A stretch of DNA of 28,551 nt from JBBRXZ01 sp038232415 (GTDB lineage Bacteria; Patescibacteriota; Saccharimonadia; Saccharimonadales; UBA4665), in contig JBBSHY010000010.1 of the NCBI GenBank assembly GCA_038232415.1, positions 1 to 28,551 on the forward strand, given 5' to 3'. A model generated the notes under the pieces. That model ran no database searches. It was not told the DNA's origin and saw only the letters and a list, made by a program, of their open reading frames with translations. Of the stretch, positions 13,311 through 20,706 are shown in pieces. The translations under genes were made by a program, and so were the position numbers. Each line of letters opens with the position of its first letter. Within the stretch, counting starts at the first letter, position 1.

Positions 13311-13319
13311 TGTTATAAT
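13311..13319 (+). promoter_or_regulatory. Extended -10 promoter of the PRTase-like gene, leaderless start
   Basis: TGT then a perfect TATAAT (13314-13319), with the ATG at 13326 after 6 nt. There is no ribosome binding site and no clear -35 box. Confidence 0.6.
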
Positions 13320-13325
13320 ATATAT

Positions 13326-14147
13326 ATGTCTACATTGGGCGAAGCAGTTACTCCAAGATATTATGAAGATGCCCATGCAGCCTTTGAGGCGCAAGAATTT
13401 ACTGGAACAGTTAGAGATATCCTTGAGGAAGCCAATAATGCATTCGAAGAAGGACATCGCATAGATTTCTGGCAACCTGGACTTTTAACAGTGGGGGCTT
13501 TGGAATATAAGATTGAAGGTTCAACTTGTTTGCAAAATATTCCACATCTCGTTACAGATACAAGCGATCTGGCAATCAGTATGCATAAGGGAGACCTTAC
13601 CCCCGAGGCATTGGATGCCTATACACATATGGTCTCTGGTCAATTTGCAGGTCTTTTGCATCATACCTTTAGCCAAGAAAAAGATCATGTCACAGCTAAA
13701 TCTTCAGATCCTCATTTTTCCCGAGGAGCTGCCGAAGCTCTTCATAAGCAAGTAAATAATGCAAATGTGCTTTTTATAGTTTTAGGGCAAGGAGGCATCA
13801 CACCAGGGATATTTACCTACTTGCATTATGCTCATCTTCAACGGAGCAGTGACTCATCGTTTTACCCGGTACGTTTTTCGAGATGCAGTAATCAGGATGA
13901 ACAACCACAGTTAAGTCTCGAAGAAGCTGACCACCTGCAACAGTTAGCTGAAAGTAAAGATCATGTCGTTGTTTATGATGAGGACGTTTCCACTGGTCGT
14001 ACTCTGAAAAGAGCTGGCAGCTTTTTTGCAGCTTTGCTAGGCAGGGAAACAATTCCTTTAGCTAACAGGGGAGCAGACCCTTCAGAGATAACCCCTATTC
14101 TTGGTGCACATGCCCTCAATCGGACCAAAGACTTGACCCATACTTAG
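13326..14147 (+). CDS. Phosphoribosyltransferase-like protein of unknown substrate
   Basis: A 273-residue protein. The C-terminal part has the type I PRTase layout: a strand and loop VLFIVLGQGGITPGIF (148-163), then the PRPP-binding motif VVVYDEDVSTGRTL (214-227), in which acidic residues are followed by a TGxT-like turn. The first 140 residues are helical and not recognised. Type I PRTases transfer ribose-5-phosphate from PRPP to bases; some relatives are regulators. No purine or pyrimidine salvage gene adjoins it. Its codon and base use looks more AT-rich than neighbouring valS and tsaD, which may mark an acquired gene. It is divergent from valS and convergent with tsaD. The PRTase call is reasonably firm, the role unknown. 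Confidence 0.68.
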   Translation: MSTLGEAVTPRYYEDAHAAFEAQEFTGTVRDILEEANNAFEEGHRIDFWQPGLLTVGALEYKIEGSTCLQNIPHLVTDTSDLAISMHKGDLTPEALDAYTHMVSGQFAGLLHHTFSQEKDHVTAKSSDPHFSRGAAEALHKQVNNANVLFIVLGQGGITPGIFTYLHYAHLQRSSDSSFYPVRFSRCSNQDEQPQLSLEEADHLQQLAESKDHVVVYDEDVSTGRTLKRAGSFFAALLGRETIPLANRGADPSEITPILGAHALNRTKDLTHT

Positions 14148-14153
14148 GCCATT

Positions 14154-14169
14154 ACTCTTCATTAAGAGT
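14154..14169. other. Hairpin between convergent genes
   Basis: ACTCTT, loop CATT, AAGAGT: a 6-bp perfect stem between the PRTase-like gene and tsaD. It lacks a T tract on either strand, so it may be a weak terminator or an mRNA 3' end stabiliser. Confidence 0.3.
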
Positions 14170-14177
14170 TAGGAGAA

Positions 14178-15236
14178 CTACATACTTAGATTTGGCTCAA
14201 TGCTGAGAGAGTAAGGGTCAGCTTGGGATTGTTCATGGAGAACTTTGAAGCAGCCCAGGGTGGCGACCATGGCGCCGTTGTCGGTACAAAGTTTTGGGTC
14301 GGGATATTCGATAGGCAAGGGAAGTGCCTGGGTTAATTGGTGTCGCAACTCCTGATTGGCTGCTACCCCGCCAGCTATCACTACGCTCTTTGGAGAAAAT
14401 TCTTCGTAAGCCAGTTTGGCTTTACCGACGATGGTTTCGATGGCTGCGCGTTGGAAGCTGGCGGCAATATCGGCTTTCTGGGCTTCGGAGAGGCGCTCAG
14501 GCAGCTTTATAGAAGGGAAGTCGTAACTTTCACCTATCTGAGTTTGCGCGAGGCGTAAAACGGCTGTTTTGGGTCCGGAAAAGCTAAAGTCGTATTTGTG
14601 CATTTTGGCTTTAGGTATAGGGAAAGCCTGGGGATTGCCATTTTTGGCCAATTTAGCTACTGACGGACCGCCAGGGTAGGGAAGTCCCAGCATCTTGGCT
14701 ACCTTATCGAAAGCTTCGCCGATGGCGTCATCCTGGGTCTGACCTAGAACGGTGTAATCAAAATGGTCCCGGAACAGCACAAGCTGGCTGTGGCCACCAG
14801 AGACAATAATTGCCAACATTGGGAGTTCAGGCTGGCTTTTCCGCATTTTATAGCCGGGCAGGGAAGTGTTAGTCAGGAAGTTGGCGTAAACGTGGGCCTC
14901 GACATGGTTAATGGCATACAGTGGCTTACTCAGAGTAATAGCAAGGGTACGTGCCGTCATCACTCCTATCAGAAGGCTGCCGCCCAGCCCGGCGCCATAA
15001 GTCACGGCGATACCATCTATATTGTCCCAAGTGCAGCCGGCATCCTCCAAGGCCTGCTGGATAACAGGGATAATCACCTCAATATGGCTCCTGGCCGCGA
15101 TCTCCGGCACAACGCCACCATATTGCACATGGAGATCCATGCTGGAAGCAACGGAGTTGCTGAGTAAGTGCTTACCGTCTTCTACCACCGCGGCAGCTGT
15201 CTCGTCACAGCTGGTCTCGATCCCTAAAATTTTCAT
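14178..15236 (-). CDS. tsaD: tRNA N6-adenosine threonylcarbamoyltransferase TsaD
   Basis: A 352-residue Kae1/TsaD protein. It transfers threonylcarbamoyl from threonylcarbamoyl-AMP to A37 of tRNAs that read ANN codons, together with TsaB and TsaE, which are not in the window. Signatures: MKILGIETSCDETAAA at the N-terminus, metal ligands H111 and H115 in INHVEAHVYANF, the SGGHS ATP loop, and GGVAANQELR near the C-terminus. Length is typical. The open frame extends 11 codons further to an ATG at 15269, but family alignments begin at MKILGIETSCDE, and the extension contains the -10 box TATGCT, 6 nt before the chosen ATG. The mRNA is therefore probably leaderless. Confidence 0.96.
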   Translation of the reverse strand: MKILGIETSCDETAAAVVEDGKHLLSNSVASSMDLHVQYGGVVPEIAARSHIEVIIPVIQQALEDAGCTWDNIDGIAVTYGAGLGGSLLIGVMTARTLAITLSKPLYAINHVEAHVYANFLTNTSLPGYKMRKSQPELPMLAIIVSGGHSQLVLFRDHFDYTVLGQTQDDAIGEAFDKVAKMLGLPYPGGPSVAKLAKNGNPQAFPIPKAKMHKYDFSFSGPKTAVLRLAQTQIGESYDFPSIKLPERLSEAQKADIAASFQRAAIETIVGKAKLAYEEFSPKSVVIAGGVAANQELRHQLTQALPLPIEYPDPKLCTDNGAMVATLGCFKVLHEQSQADPYSLSIEPNLSM

Positions 15237-15242
15237 TGTTTC

Positions 15243-15251
15243 AGCATAGCA
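15243..15251 (-). promoter_or_regulatory. Extended -10 promoter of tsaD, leaderless start
   Basis: On the minus strand TGC followed by TATGCT (15248-15243) lies 6 nt before the tsaD ATG at 15236. No -35 box of quality is seen. Confidence 0.5.
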
Positions 15252-15300
15252 TGCACAAAAAACCGGCATTGCAGGAAATGCATAAGAGTTAAATAATATA

Positions 15301-15330
15301 TTGACTACTGTTAATAATAAGTGTCATACT
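15301..15330 (+). promoter_or_regulatory. Promoter of the first LysM-tail protein
   Basis: TTGACT (15301-15306), 18 bp, CATACT (15325-15330). A purine-rich leader of about 50 bases follows, with an AAGGA ribosome binding site (15376-15380) 8 nt before the ATG. Confidence 0.55.
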
Positions 15331-15388
15331 AGACTAAACAGAAACACACAGAGAGAACAAGGGTGGTTAATTTATAAGGATTGGATTT

Positions 15389-16939
15389 ATGGCGGGAGAA
15401 AACCCACCAACTAATGAGGCATTGCAAGAAACCGGCCGAAGCCCTAATGGCTCTGGGACACCAGGCCAAAACGGCTACCGCTACCCTTGGATGCTTCAGA
15501 ATCCCCTAACCACCGAGGTAACCCGAGGAGCCAGCCAGCAAATACTGCATTACGAGGGAGCTGGTGATAATGAATATGTGTACCTCGGTGAAATGTTTAA
15601 TATTCCTGATGACTTCGATCGCTTCACAAAATGGTTTGGGGATAAGGCCAATATAGAAAATGATGTCTTTGATAATACCTTTGAAGGCATACTTCACGCT
15701 AAAGACGGCGGCAGGCTTTCTGTACAGGGCAAATCCATATATGACCTTGATGAACACGAAAGAACAGGCAAGTGGACAATAGTTCACGAACTAGAGGATA
15801 AGATTGAATTACCTGATCTGGTCGCGGGTAAAAAGTCTATAGGTGAGCCGGGAAATGAGTACCATGTCGTGGGGGTAGAAGTTCCTTTACCCCTCGAGAG
15901 AACAGACACCTTAAATGAGAAAACAGGCCTTGATAAGTACGAAAATAGGGGCGAGGATCCCTTTGAAGTCGCGCATGATTTTAAAGTTGCGCGTGACCTT
16001 TTAGAAGAAGCTCATGACCATGACCTTAAAGTCGCGTATGACCTTTTAGAAGAAGTGAGAAGCCAGTCTAAAGATACAGATAGGGGCCTTCCTAAAGAAA
16101 CTAAGATCGACGATGCTATAGAACTTCGTACTCCGCGTAAGAAATTGAAGGATGCAGACAGCGATGTAAATGGCGCAGAGACGCAAAGACCTGTGCCCCA
16201 ACAAAAAGCTGAAGAAATCAGCATGAGCTTCTTTAGTCTGTCCAGATTACCACAAGAAAATAAAGGTTTTCTGGGTAAAATTCAGGACAGGGTGTCTAAA
16301 CGTGTAGACTACTCCAATAAATACGGGGTCGGCAGACACCTTCGCATTACTCGGCTACGTGCAAAAGATAACCTGAAGCGCACGGCAGAATCGCTAAACC
16401 CCAGGCGCCGCAAGCTAGCTAAGAATCTGGGTTCGCTTAGTTTGCCGGGAGTTTCATTGCCTCGACTGCCCAATGTTCAAAATGCTTGGTCTAGGATAGG
16501 CGAGTATTTTACAGATGAGCAAAAGGGCAGGCGCCGCCAAAGATTTACAGCTCTTGGATTAACAACCGTTATGGCTGCCGGAGTCGCTGTCTCTACCTCA
16601 GACCATGGAGCAGACAAGCTGCCTGTTGAAGGAGGGGCCACTGTTGAGGCAGCTAACGTTAAACTACCCATCCAGCCTATCGCTGAAGCATTGCGCCGCC
16701 TTGGCACTATACCAGTCAATATCAGCGCGGTTAAGCTATCAGCCCATAGGACAGTAGTCAAAGAAGGCCAGTACCCCTGGATTATATCTGAACGTCAGTT
16801 GAAATTACGCGGAAACCCCCACCCTACAAAAACTCAGACTGCTAACTATGATCAGCGTCTGATTAAGCGGAATGGCATAACGCCTTACGAGGCACACTAT
16901 ATTCAGCCAGGTACTGAGTTAGAACTTCCTCCGGGCTGA
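15389..16939 (+). CDS. Single-pass membrane protein with external LysM-like tail (first paralogue)
   Basis: A 516-residue protein with no family that I recognise overall. Residues 1-35 are low complexity. Residues about 45-170 look like a folded beta-rich domain (NEYVYLGEMFNIPDDFDRF, GKWTIVHELEDKIELPDL). Residues 190-380 are charged, with Arg/Lys-rich parts. A hydrophobic helix lies at about 386-404, preceded by GRRRQR, which predicts cytoplasmic N-terminus and external C-terminus. The last 60 residues (455-515) match the C-terminus of the next gene: VVKEGQYPWIISERQ, GNPHP, then RLIKRNGITPYEA. That pattern is LysM-like, suggesting binding to peptidoglycan. The cytoplasmic part contains a 15-residue tandem repeat (KVARDLLEEAHDHD-type). 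Confidence 0.68.
   Translation: MAGENPPTNEALQETGRSPNGSGTPGQNGYRYPWMLQNPLTTEVTRGASQQILHYEGAGDNEYVYLGEMFNIPDDFDRFTKWFGDKANIENDVFDNTFEGILHAKDGGRLSVQGKSIYDLDEHERTGKWTIVHELEDKIELPDLVAGKKSIGEPGNEYHVVGVEVPLPLERTDTLNEKTGLDKYENRGEDPFEVAHDFKVARDLLEEAHDHDLKVAYDLLEEVRSQSKDTDRGLPKETKIDDAIELRTPRKKLKDADSDVNGAETQRPVPQQKAEEISMSFFSLSRLPQENKGFLGKIQDRVSKRVDYSNKYGVGRHLRITRLRAKDNLKRTAESLNPRRRKLAKNLGSLSLPGVSLPRLPNVQNAWSRIGEYFTDEQKGRRRQRFTALGLTTVMAAGVAVSTSDHGADKLPVEGGATVEAANVKLPIQPIAEALRRLGTIPVNISAVKLSAHRTVVKEGQYPWIISERQLKLRGNPHPTKTQTANYDQRLIKRNGITPYEAHYIQPGTELELPPG
15981..16059 (+). repeat. Imperfect 45-base tandem repeat inside a coding region
   Basis: TTAAAGTTGCGCGTGACC (from 15981) recurs as TTAAAGTCGCGTATGACC (from 16026), both followed by TTTTAGAAGAAG, a period of 45 bases (15 codons). 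It encodes two copies of KVA-DLLEE in a predicted helix. The shared third-position differences show the duplication is not brand new. Confidence 0.6.
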
Positions 16940-16997
16940 TCTCTTAGAGTTATCAAAGGCGGAATGTTATAAGCATAATGATACCTTGCACCAGTAA

Positions 16998-17014
16998 CTT
17001 ATTTGCCAAATAAG
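16998..17014. promoter_or_regulatory. Perfect palindrome upstream of the second LysM-tail gene
   Basis: CTTATTTG (16998-17005), one base, CAAATAAG (17007-17014). It lies 19 bases upstream of the -35 box of the following promoter, so an operator is possible. It lacks a T tract, so a terminator for the previous gene is less likely. Confidence 0.4.
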
Positions 17015-17033
17015 CAAATAGAGTAAATTATAG

Positions 17034-17062
17034 TTGACAAAACATAAGTAATTTGCTAGTAT
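17034..17062 (+). promoter_or_regulatory. Promoter of the second LysM-tail protein
   Basis: TTGACA (17034-17039), 17 bp ending in TTGC (extended -10), then TAGTAT (17057-17062). An A-rich leader of about 36 bases follows; AAAGG lies 13 nt before the ATG, a poor ribosome binding site. Confidence 0.65.
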
Positions 17063-17104
17063 ATGTTTTAGTAGAACAAAAAAACAAAAAGGCAATAACT
17101 AATT

Positions 17105-18694
17105 ATGAACGAACAAGCACCAGCACAATCACCCACATCATCTACAGTCGTCGGTAACCTTCAGTACCGTCCATTTAACACTAATAGCCCTGATTTTAGT
17201 GAAGCAAGGGCAGTTGGTGCTAGTAAAGACGTGGCTGTTAATAGTACCTATGATCTGACCCAACCGCTACAGGCTGCTGAAACACAAGCCGACATGGTCA
17301 CCCCAGAGACGTTAGATACGTCGCCCACAGGTAATGGTATGCCAGAATCTAAACCGCTAAAGCTTCGTGATGGGTTCGGCAATTTAGCTATGGATATGCT
17401 ACAGCTGACAGCTGGTGAAAAGCCTTTTGAGCCTGTCGCGCTTCTTACCCCTGGAGATCCCGCCCAAGATTCCCGAAACAACCGCCCAAGCAACCTAAGC
17501 CACGAAACCGGTCAAAAAGACAAAGATAAAAATAAAGCTGAGTATGAATTCCCTAACCACTTGCCTGTAAGGTACGATACCCGTCAAGATGGCAGAACCC
17601 AGCTAGGTATTCAGGTAGATGAACCGGGTTCAGTAATTGAATTCGGTACACACGACAAAACGAAAGACCCCGATGATCGTAAGATTATAGTAACGGACAC
17701 CGATGGCAACGAATTTCTCATAAGGAACCGCAACCTTTACGGCCTAGGCACATTAGAAGACCCCGAGCTTAAACTATTGGCAACCTCGGTCGACAAGTTG
17801 TCTGATATAAATGTTGGCCAGCCTTGGAAGGGGGCTGACGGCGCTCTAATAACAGAACATCCGATTGAAATAGTTGAAGTGGCAACCGGCTTTGCCGATG
17901 AAAATACCGATCTTAACGCTTACGGGGCAACAAATGGTATTGACGGTTTTGAGCGAGCTGAAAATATAATGAATGAAAGTGTAATAAAAGGTGCAGATCA
18001 AAGGCTTACCCCTCGAGTCAGCAACCCTAATCATCGTAGCGGCATCCCTAAAGACCATAATGATGATCCTCCTACCATCCACGATCTTGAAGGTGATGAA
18101 CCGACCCAGGAAATGAAAACAGTTTTGATGGGGGATCGCCCACGGCAGCTTATGGACTGGGCACGTAATAAATTAAGTAAACTCAAGAGTTTGCCTACTT
18201 TGGGAGCAGTAAAAGCCCAGAACAAACTTCAAGGGGCACGTGAACAGCAGGGCGGTGAAGAGAAGAACAAGCGGCGTAAAATCATTGCAGCTGTGGTTGG
18301 CGGGTTTGCTACAGTCGGAACTGCTTACTTAGCGATAAAAGGAGGCCACAATGTGATGGACTTATTAGCAGATGGGCCTCATGGCGGCGGTGCAGGAGAA
18401 CTAACGCAATCTCTTGGCAAGCCGTCGGCACATAACTCGTTAGTTGACGTAGTATCATCTAGTCGTCCGCCCTCAACCCACACAGCACACGAGCACGTAC
18501 AGACTGTAACTATGCATAGAGGCGACACTCTTTGGGACATGTCTGAGCATCAGAAGCAGATTCATGGAAATCCCCACCCTTCATTGCCCGAGACTGATGA
18601 TTTAAAAGACCGAGTGCTTAAACGGAATAACTGGACCGAATACCAGGCCCGCCACCTTCCGTCAGATACTAAAGTCGAAATGCCTACGGACTGA
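17105..18694 (+). CDS. Single-pass membrane protein with external LysM-like tail (second paralogue)
   Basis: A 529-residue protein with the architecture of its upstream neighbour. Residues 1-150 are low complexity and polar. A beta-rich region (about 155-265: LPVRYDTRQDGRTQLGIQVD, KIIVTDTDGNEFLIRNRNLY, GQPWKGADGALI) follows. A charged stretch then leads to a helix at about 392-411 (IIAAVVGGFATVGTAYLAI) after KNKRRK, so the C-terminus is predicted outside. The tail (467-528) has MHRGDTLWDMSEHQ, GNPHP and RVLKRNNWTEYQARHLP; the GDTLWDMS stretch is a good LysM signature, longer than usual between its halves. Separate promoters show that the two paralogues can be controlled independently. Binding to cell wall and coupling to a cytoplasmic domain is inference. 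Confidence 0.72.
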   Translation: MNEQAPAQSPTSSTVVGNLQYRPFNTNSPDFSEARAVGASKDVAVNSTYDLTQPLQAAETQADMVTPETLDTSPTGNGMPESKPLKLRDGFGNLAMDMLQLTAGEKPFEPVALLTPGDPAQDSRNNRPSNLSHETGQKDKDKNKAEYEFPNHLPVRYDTRQDGRTQLGIQVDEPGSVIEFGTHDKTKDPDDRKIIVTDTDGNEFLIRNRNLYGLGTLEDPELKLLATSVDKLSDINVGQPWKGADGALITEHPIEIVEVATGFADENTDLNAYGATNGIDGFERAENIMNESVIKGADQRLTPRVSNPNHRSGIPKDHNDDPPTIHDLEGDEPTQEMKTVLMGDRPRQLMDWARNKLSKLKSLPTLGAVKAQNKLQGAREQQGGEEKNKRRKIIAAVVGGFATVGTAYLAIKGGHNVMDLLADGPHGGGAGELTQSLGKPSAHNSLVDVVSSSRPPSTHTAHEHVQTVTMHRGDTLWDMSEHQKQIHGNPHPSLPETDDLKDRVLKRNNWTEYQARHLPSDTKVEMPTD

Positions 18695-18714
18695 ATTTGA
18701 TAAATGCTCTCCAG

Positions 18715-18720
18715 TATACT
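18715..18720 (+). promoter_or_regulatory. -10 box before the Mur ligase gene
   Basis: TATACT ends 8 nt before the ATG at 18729, leaving a leader of at most one or two bases. No ribosome binding site and no clear -35 box are present. Confidence 0.4.
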
Positions 18721-18728
18721 GTTAAGCA

Positions 18729-20018
18729 ATGAGCTTTCGTAGTTTAGTTAAAAAGCTAATACCATCCACCTTATTTGTGGCTATTGAACCCTACGGACAT
18801 CTGACAGAGGCTGTACTGCTGAATATGATCAACGGTTTTCCGGCTCGGGGGCTAAAAGTTATAGGGGTAACCGGCACAAACGGCAAAACCACGACAGCGT
18901 TTTTGATTCATCGTATGCTGCATGAAGCGGGCTACAAAGTGGGTCTGATGAGTACGGTGGCTTACGGTGTTGGCGAAGATATACGGCCTCAGATACATCA
19001 CATGACCAATGTCAGCGTGCCAGAGCTTATGCAAAGATTGAAATGGATGAAGCGGCAGGGCATTGACTGGCTGGTGTTGGAGACGACCTCCCACGCTCTG
19101 GCACAACATCGTGTCTGGGGCGTGCATTACTCCGTAGCTGTACTGACAAATGTGACCCATGAACATTTAGCCTATCACCGCACATTTGAGCGGTACCGTG
19201 ACGCTAAACGCCGGCTTTTTAAGCTGGCCAACCGAAATAGAAAAGGCCTGCGTACGGGGGTTATCAATGCTGAAGATCCCAGCGCCGGACTATTTGCCGG
19301 CGACATTGCTCACCCGGTTTTATATGGAGTGAACCAGGGCGAGGTTCGGGCCCAGAAAATACAGCTTTCGCCTAAAGGTGTGAGCTACCGCACAATTATC
19401 GGTGACGAAACTCTACAGATCTATTGCCATATTCCCGGCAGCTTTAATATCTCTAACTCTTTAGCTGCAGTTTGCGTGGGACATGTTCTGGGCCTTAATA
19501 AGCAGCAAATTGAGCAGGGAATTGCGGCGCTCCCCGGTGTGGAAGGCCGTATGACCACTATTGAGGCCGGCCAGGGCTTTAGTGTTATCGTCGATTATGC
19601 TCACACTCCTGATAGTTTTGAAAAATTGTTTAAAGATATGAAGCCAGTTGTTAAAGGTAAACTAATCGTGTTATTTGGCTCGCAGGGCGGCGGTGATAAG
19701 GGTAAACGGCCCAAGCAAGGCAAACTGGCCGGCCAATACGCCGATGAAGTAGTGATCTGCGAAGAGGATGATCGCCTGGAAGACCCGTTGACGATTATGG
19801 AAGAGATTGCCGCCGGAGTGGAAGAAGGGGGTAAGACTCGTGACAAAGACCTATTTCTGGTTCACGACCGCACCGAAGCCATCAACTTTGCTATAACCCG
19901 GGCCAGAAAGGGTGATATTGTACTGCTCCTTGGCAAAGGCCACGAAAAAACCATCGAACGCGCCGACGGTGAACATCCTTGGGACGAAATCTCTGTGGCC
20001 TATACTGCACTCAAATAA
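18729..20018 (+). CDS. MurE-type Mur ligase with a reduced N-terminal domain
   Basis: A 429-residue ATP-dependent Mur ligase. The P-loop VTGTNGKTTT is at 48-57, so only about 40 residues precede it, against roughly 100 in classical MurE; the usual UDP-binding domain is missing or tiny. The central domain has ETTSHAL, LTNVTHEHLAYH and the Lys-containing RYRDAKRRLF. The C-terminal domain shows VDYAHTPDSFEKL, FGSQGGGDKGKRP and LLGKGHEKTI. The amino-acid selecting loop, DNPR in diaminopimelate enzymes, reads EEDDRLEDP here: the Arg is kept, Asn and Pro are not. It probably adds the third residue to UDP-MurNAc-dipeptide in wall synthesis, but the substrate is unsure. Downstream lies the toxin pair, upstream the LysM-tail genes. 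Confidence 0.85.
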   Translation: MSFRSLVKKLIPSTLFVAIEPYGHLTEAVLLNMINGFPARGLKVIGVTGTNGKTTTAFLIHRMLHEAGYKVGLMSTVAYGVGEDIRPQIHHMTNVSVPELMQRLKWMKRQGIDWLVLETTSHALAQHRVWGVHYSVAVLTNVTHEHLAYHRTFERYRDAKRRLFKLANRNRKGLRTGVINAEDPSAGLFAGDIAHPVLYGVNQGEVRAQKIQLSPKGVSYRTIIGDETLQIYCHIPGSFNISNSLAAVCVGHVLGLNKQQIEQGIAALPGVEGRMTTIEAGQGFSVIVDYAHTPDSFEKLFKDMKPVVKGKLIVLFGSQGGGDKGKRPKQGKLAGQYADEVVICEEDDRLEDPLTIMEEIAAGVEEGGKTRDKDLFLVHDRTEAINFAITRARKGDIVLLLGKGHEKTIERADGEHPWDEISVAYTALK

Positions 20019-20023
20019 CTCTC

Positions 20024-20069
20024 TTGATTAATTAGCAAATCTATGCTATACTTATAATAGTTAAGTATA
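20024..20069 (+). promoter_or_regulatory. Promoter and inverted repeat controlling the EndoU toxin
   Basis: TTGATT (20024-20029), 17 bp ending in TGC, TATACT (20047-20052). A perfect 8-bp inverted repeat, TATACTTA (20047-20054) and TAAGTATA (20062-20069) with a 7-bp spacer, covers the -10 box and start site. It may be an operator or a short leader hairpin. Confidence 0.62.
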
Positions 20070-20082
20070 AATTTATTAAAAA

Positions 20083-20706
20083 ATGCCAGAAACACTTTTA
20101 AGTCCAGCCCTAATGTCTCAGCCTAATATTGAGCACGAGACTATAGATAAAAATCTTCTAACTGAAAGACGGGTTCTGGTAGATTCTATGGTTCAACAAA
20201 GACTTGTTTCTGAAGAATTCAGCCGTTCGGGTGCTTTAGATGACTTTTCAATTGACGAGACTTTAGGGAGAGATGCTCTATCCCATATCTTAATAGGTGA
20301 CGATTACGGCGGCGGTCATCACTTACCAACGATCATAGAGCTTGGTGTAGATGGCAGACAAGTCGCCTCCACCGTTATAAATCCTGATAACCCTAATAAG
20401 AACCGGGCTTACTACAGGGGAGCTCAAAGGGTTAAAGAAAACGGAGTTTTTACACCTAAAATCTTTAATATAACCGATAGCCTCGGTAGAGTACTTGAAA
20501 AAACCTCTGGTTCTAATTTTTTTCCTAATGAGTGGACTACCCAGGAAGTACTTGAAGCAATAGTTGAAACCAGCAAGCAGCCAGGTGAACATAATCCCGA
20601 CAGAAGGGCTTATATCCATAATTCGGAAGTAAATGGAGTACGGGTGATAGTAAACACAGATGATTTCACTGGAAAGATTGTGGCTGCTAGACCTGGAAGG
20701 AAATAA
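20083..20706 (+). CDS. EndoU-type ribonuclease toxin
   Basis: A 207-residue protein whose part from about residue 65 matches bacterial EndoU toxin domains. It has SHILIGDDYGGGHH (67-80) with two candidate catalytic His (H68, H79/H80), an AYYRGAQRV strand (109-117), the EKTSGSNFFPNEWTTQEVLE block (139-158) and a final strand pair VNGVRVIV and GKIVAARP. This order, including the long middle stretch, follows the YeeF/LXG-type EndoU toxins that cleave RNA in rival cells. The first 65 residues are polar, without signal peptide, LXG or membrane segment, so export would need another route. The ATG at 20083 has no ribosome binding site. The stop directly abuts the next gene, a probable immunity protein. 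It has its own promoter with an inverted repeat. Confidence 0.82.
   Translation: MPETLLSPALMSQPNIEHETIDKNLLTERRVLVDSMVQQRLVSEEFSRSGALDDFSIDETLGRDALSHILIGDDYGGGHHLPTIIELGVDGRQVASTVINPDNPNKNRAYYRGAQRVKENGVFTPKIFNITDSLGRVLEKTSGSNFFPNEWTTQEVLEAIVETSKQPGEHNPDRRAYIHNSEVNGVRVIVNTDDFTGKIVAARPGRK

Noticed and set aside
13235..13325. T-box or other riboswitch in front of valS
   Set aside because: The upstream region is under 100 bases and shared with a divergent promoter; no T-box sequence or stem set is visible.
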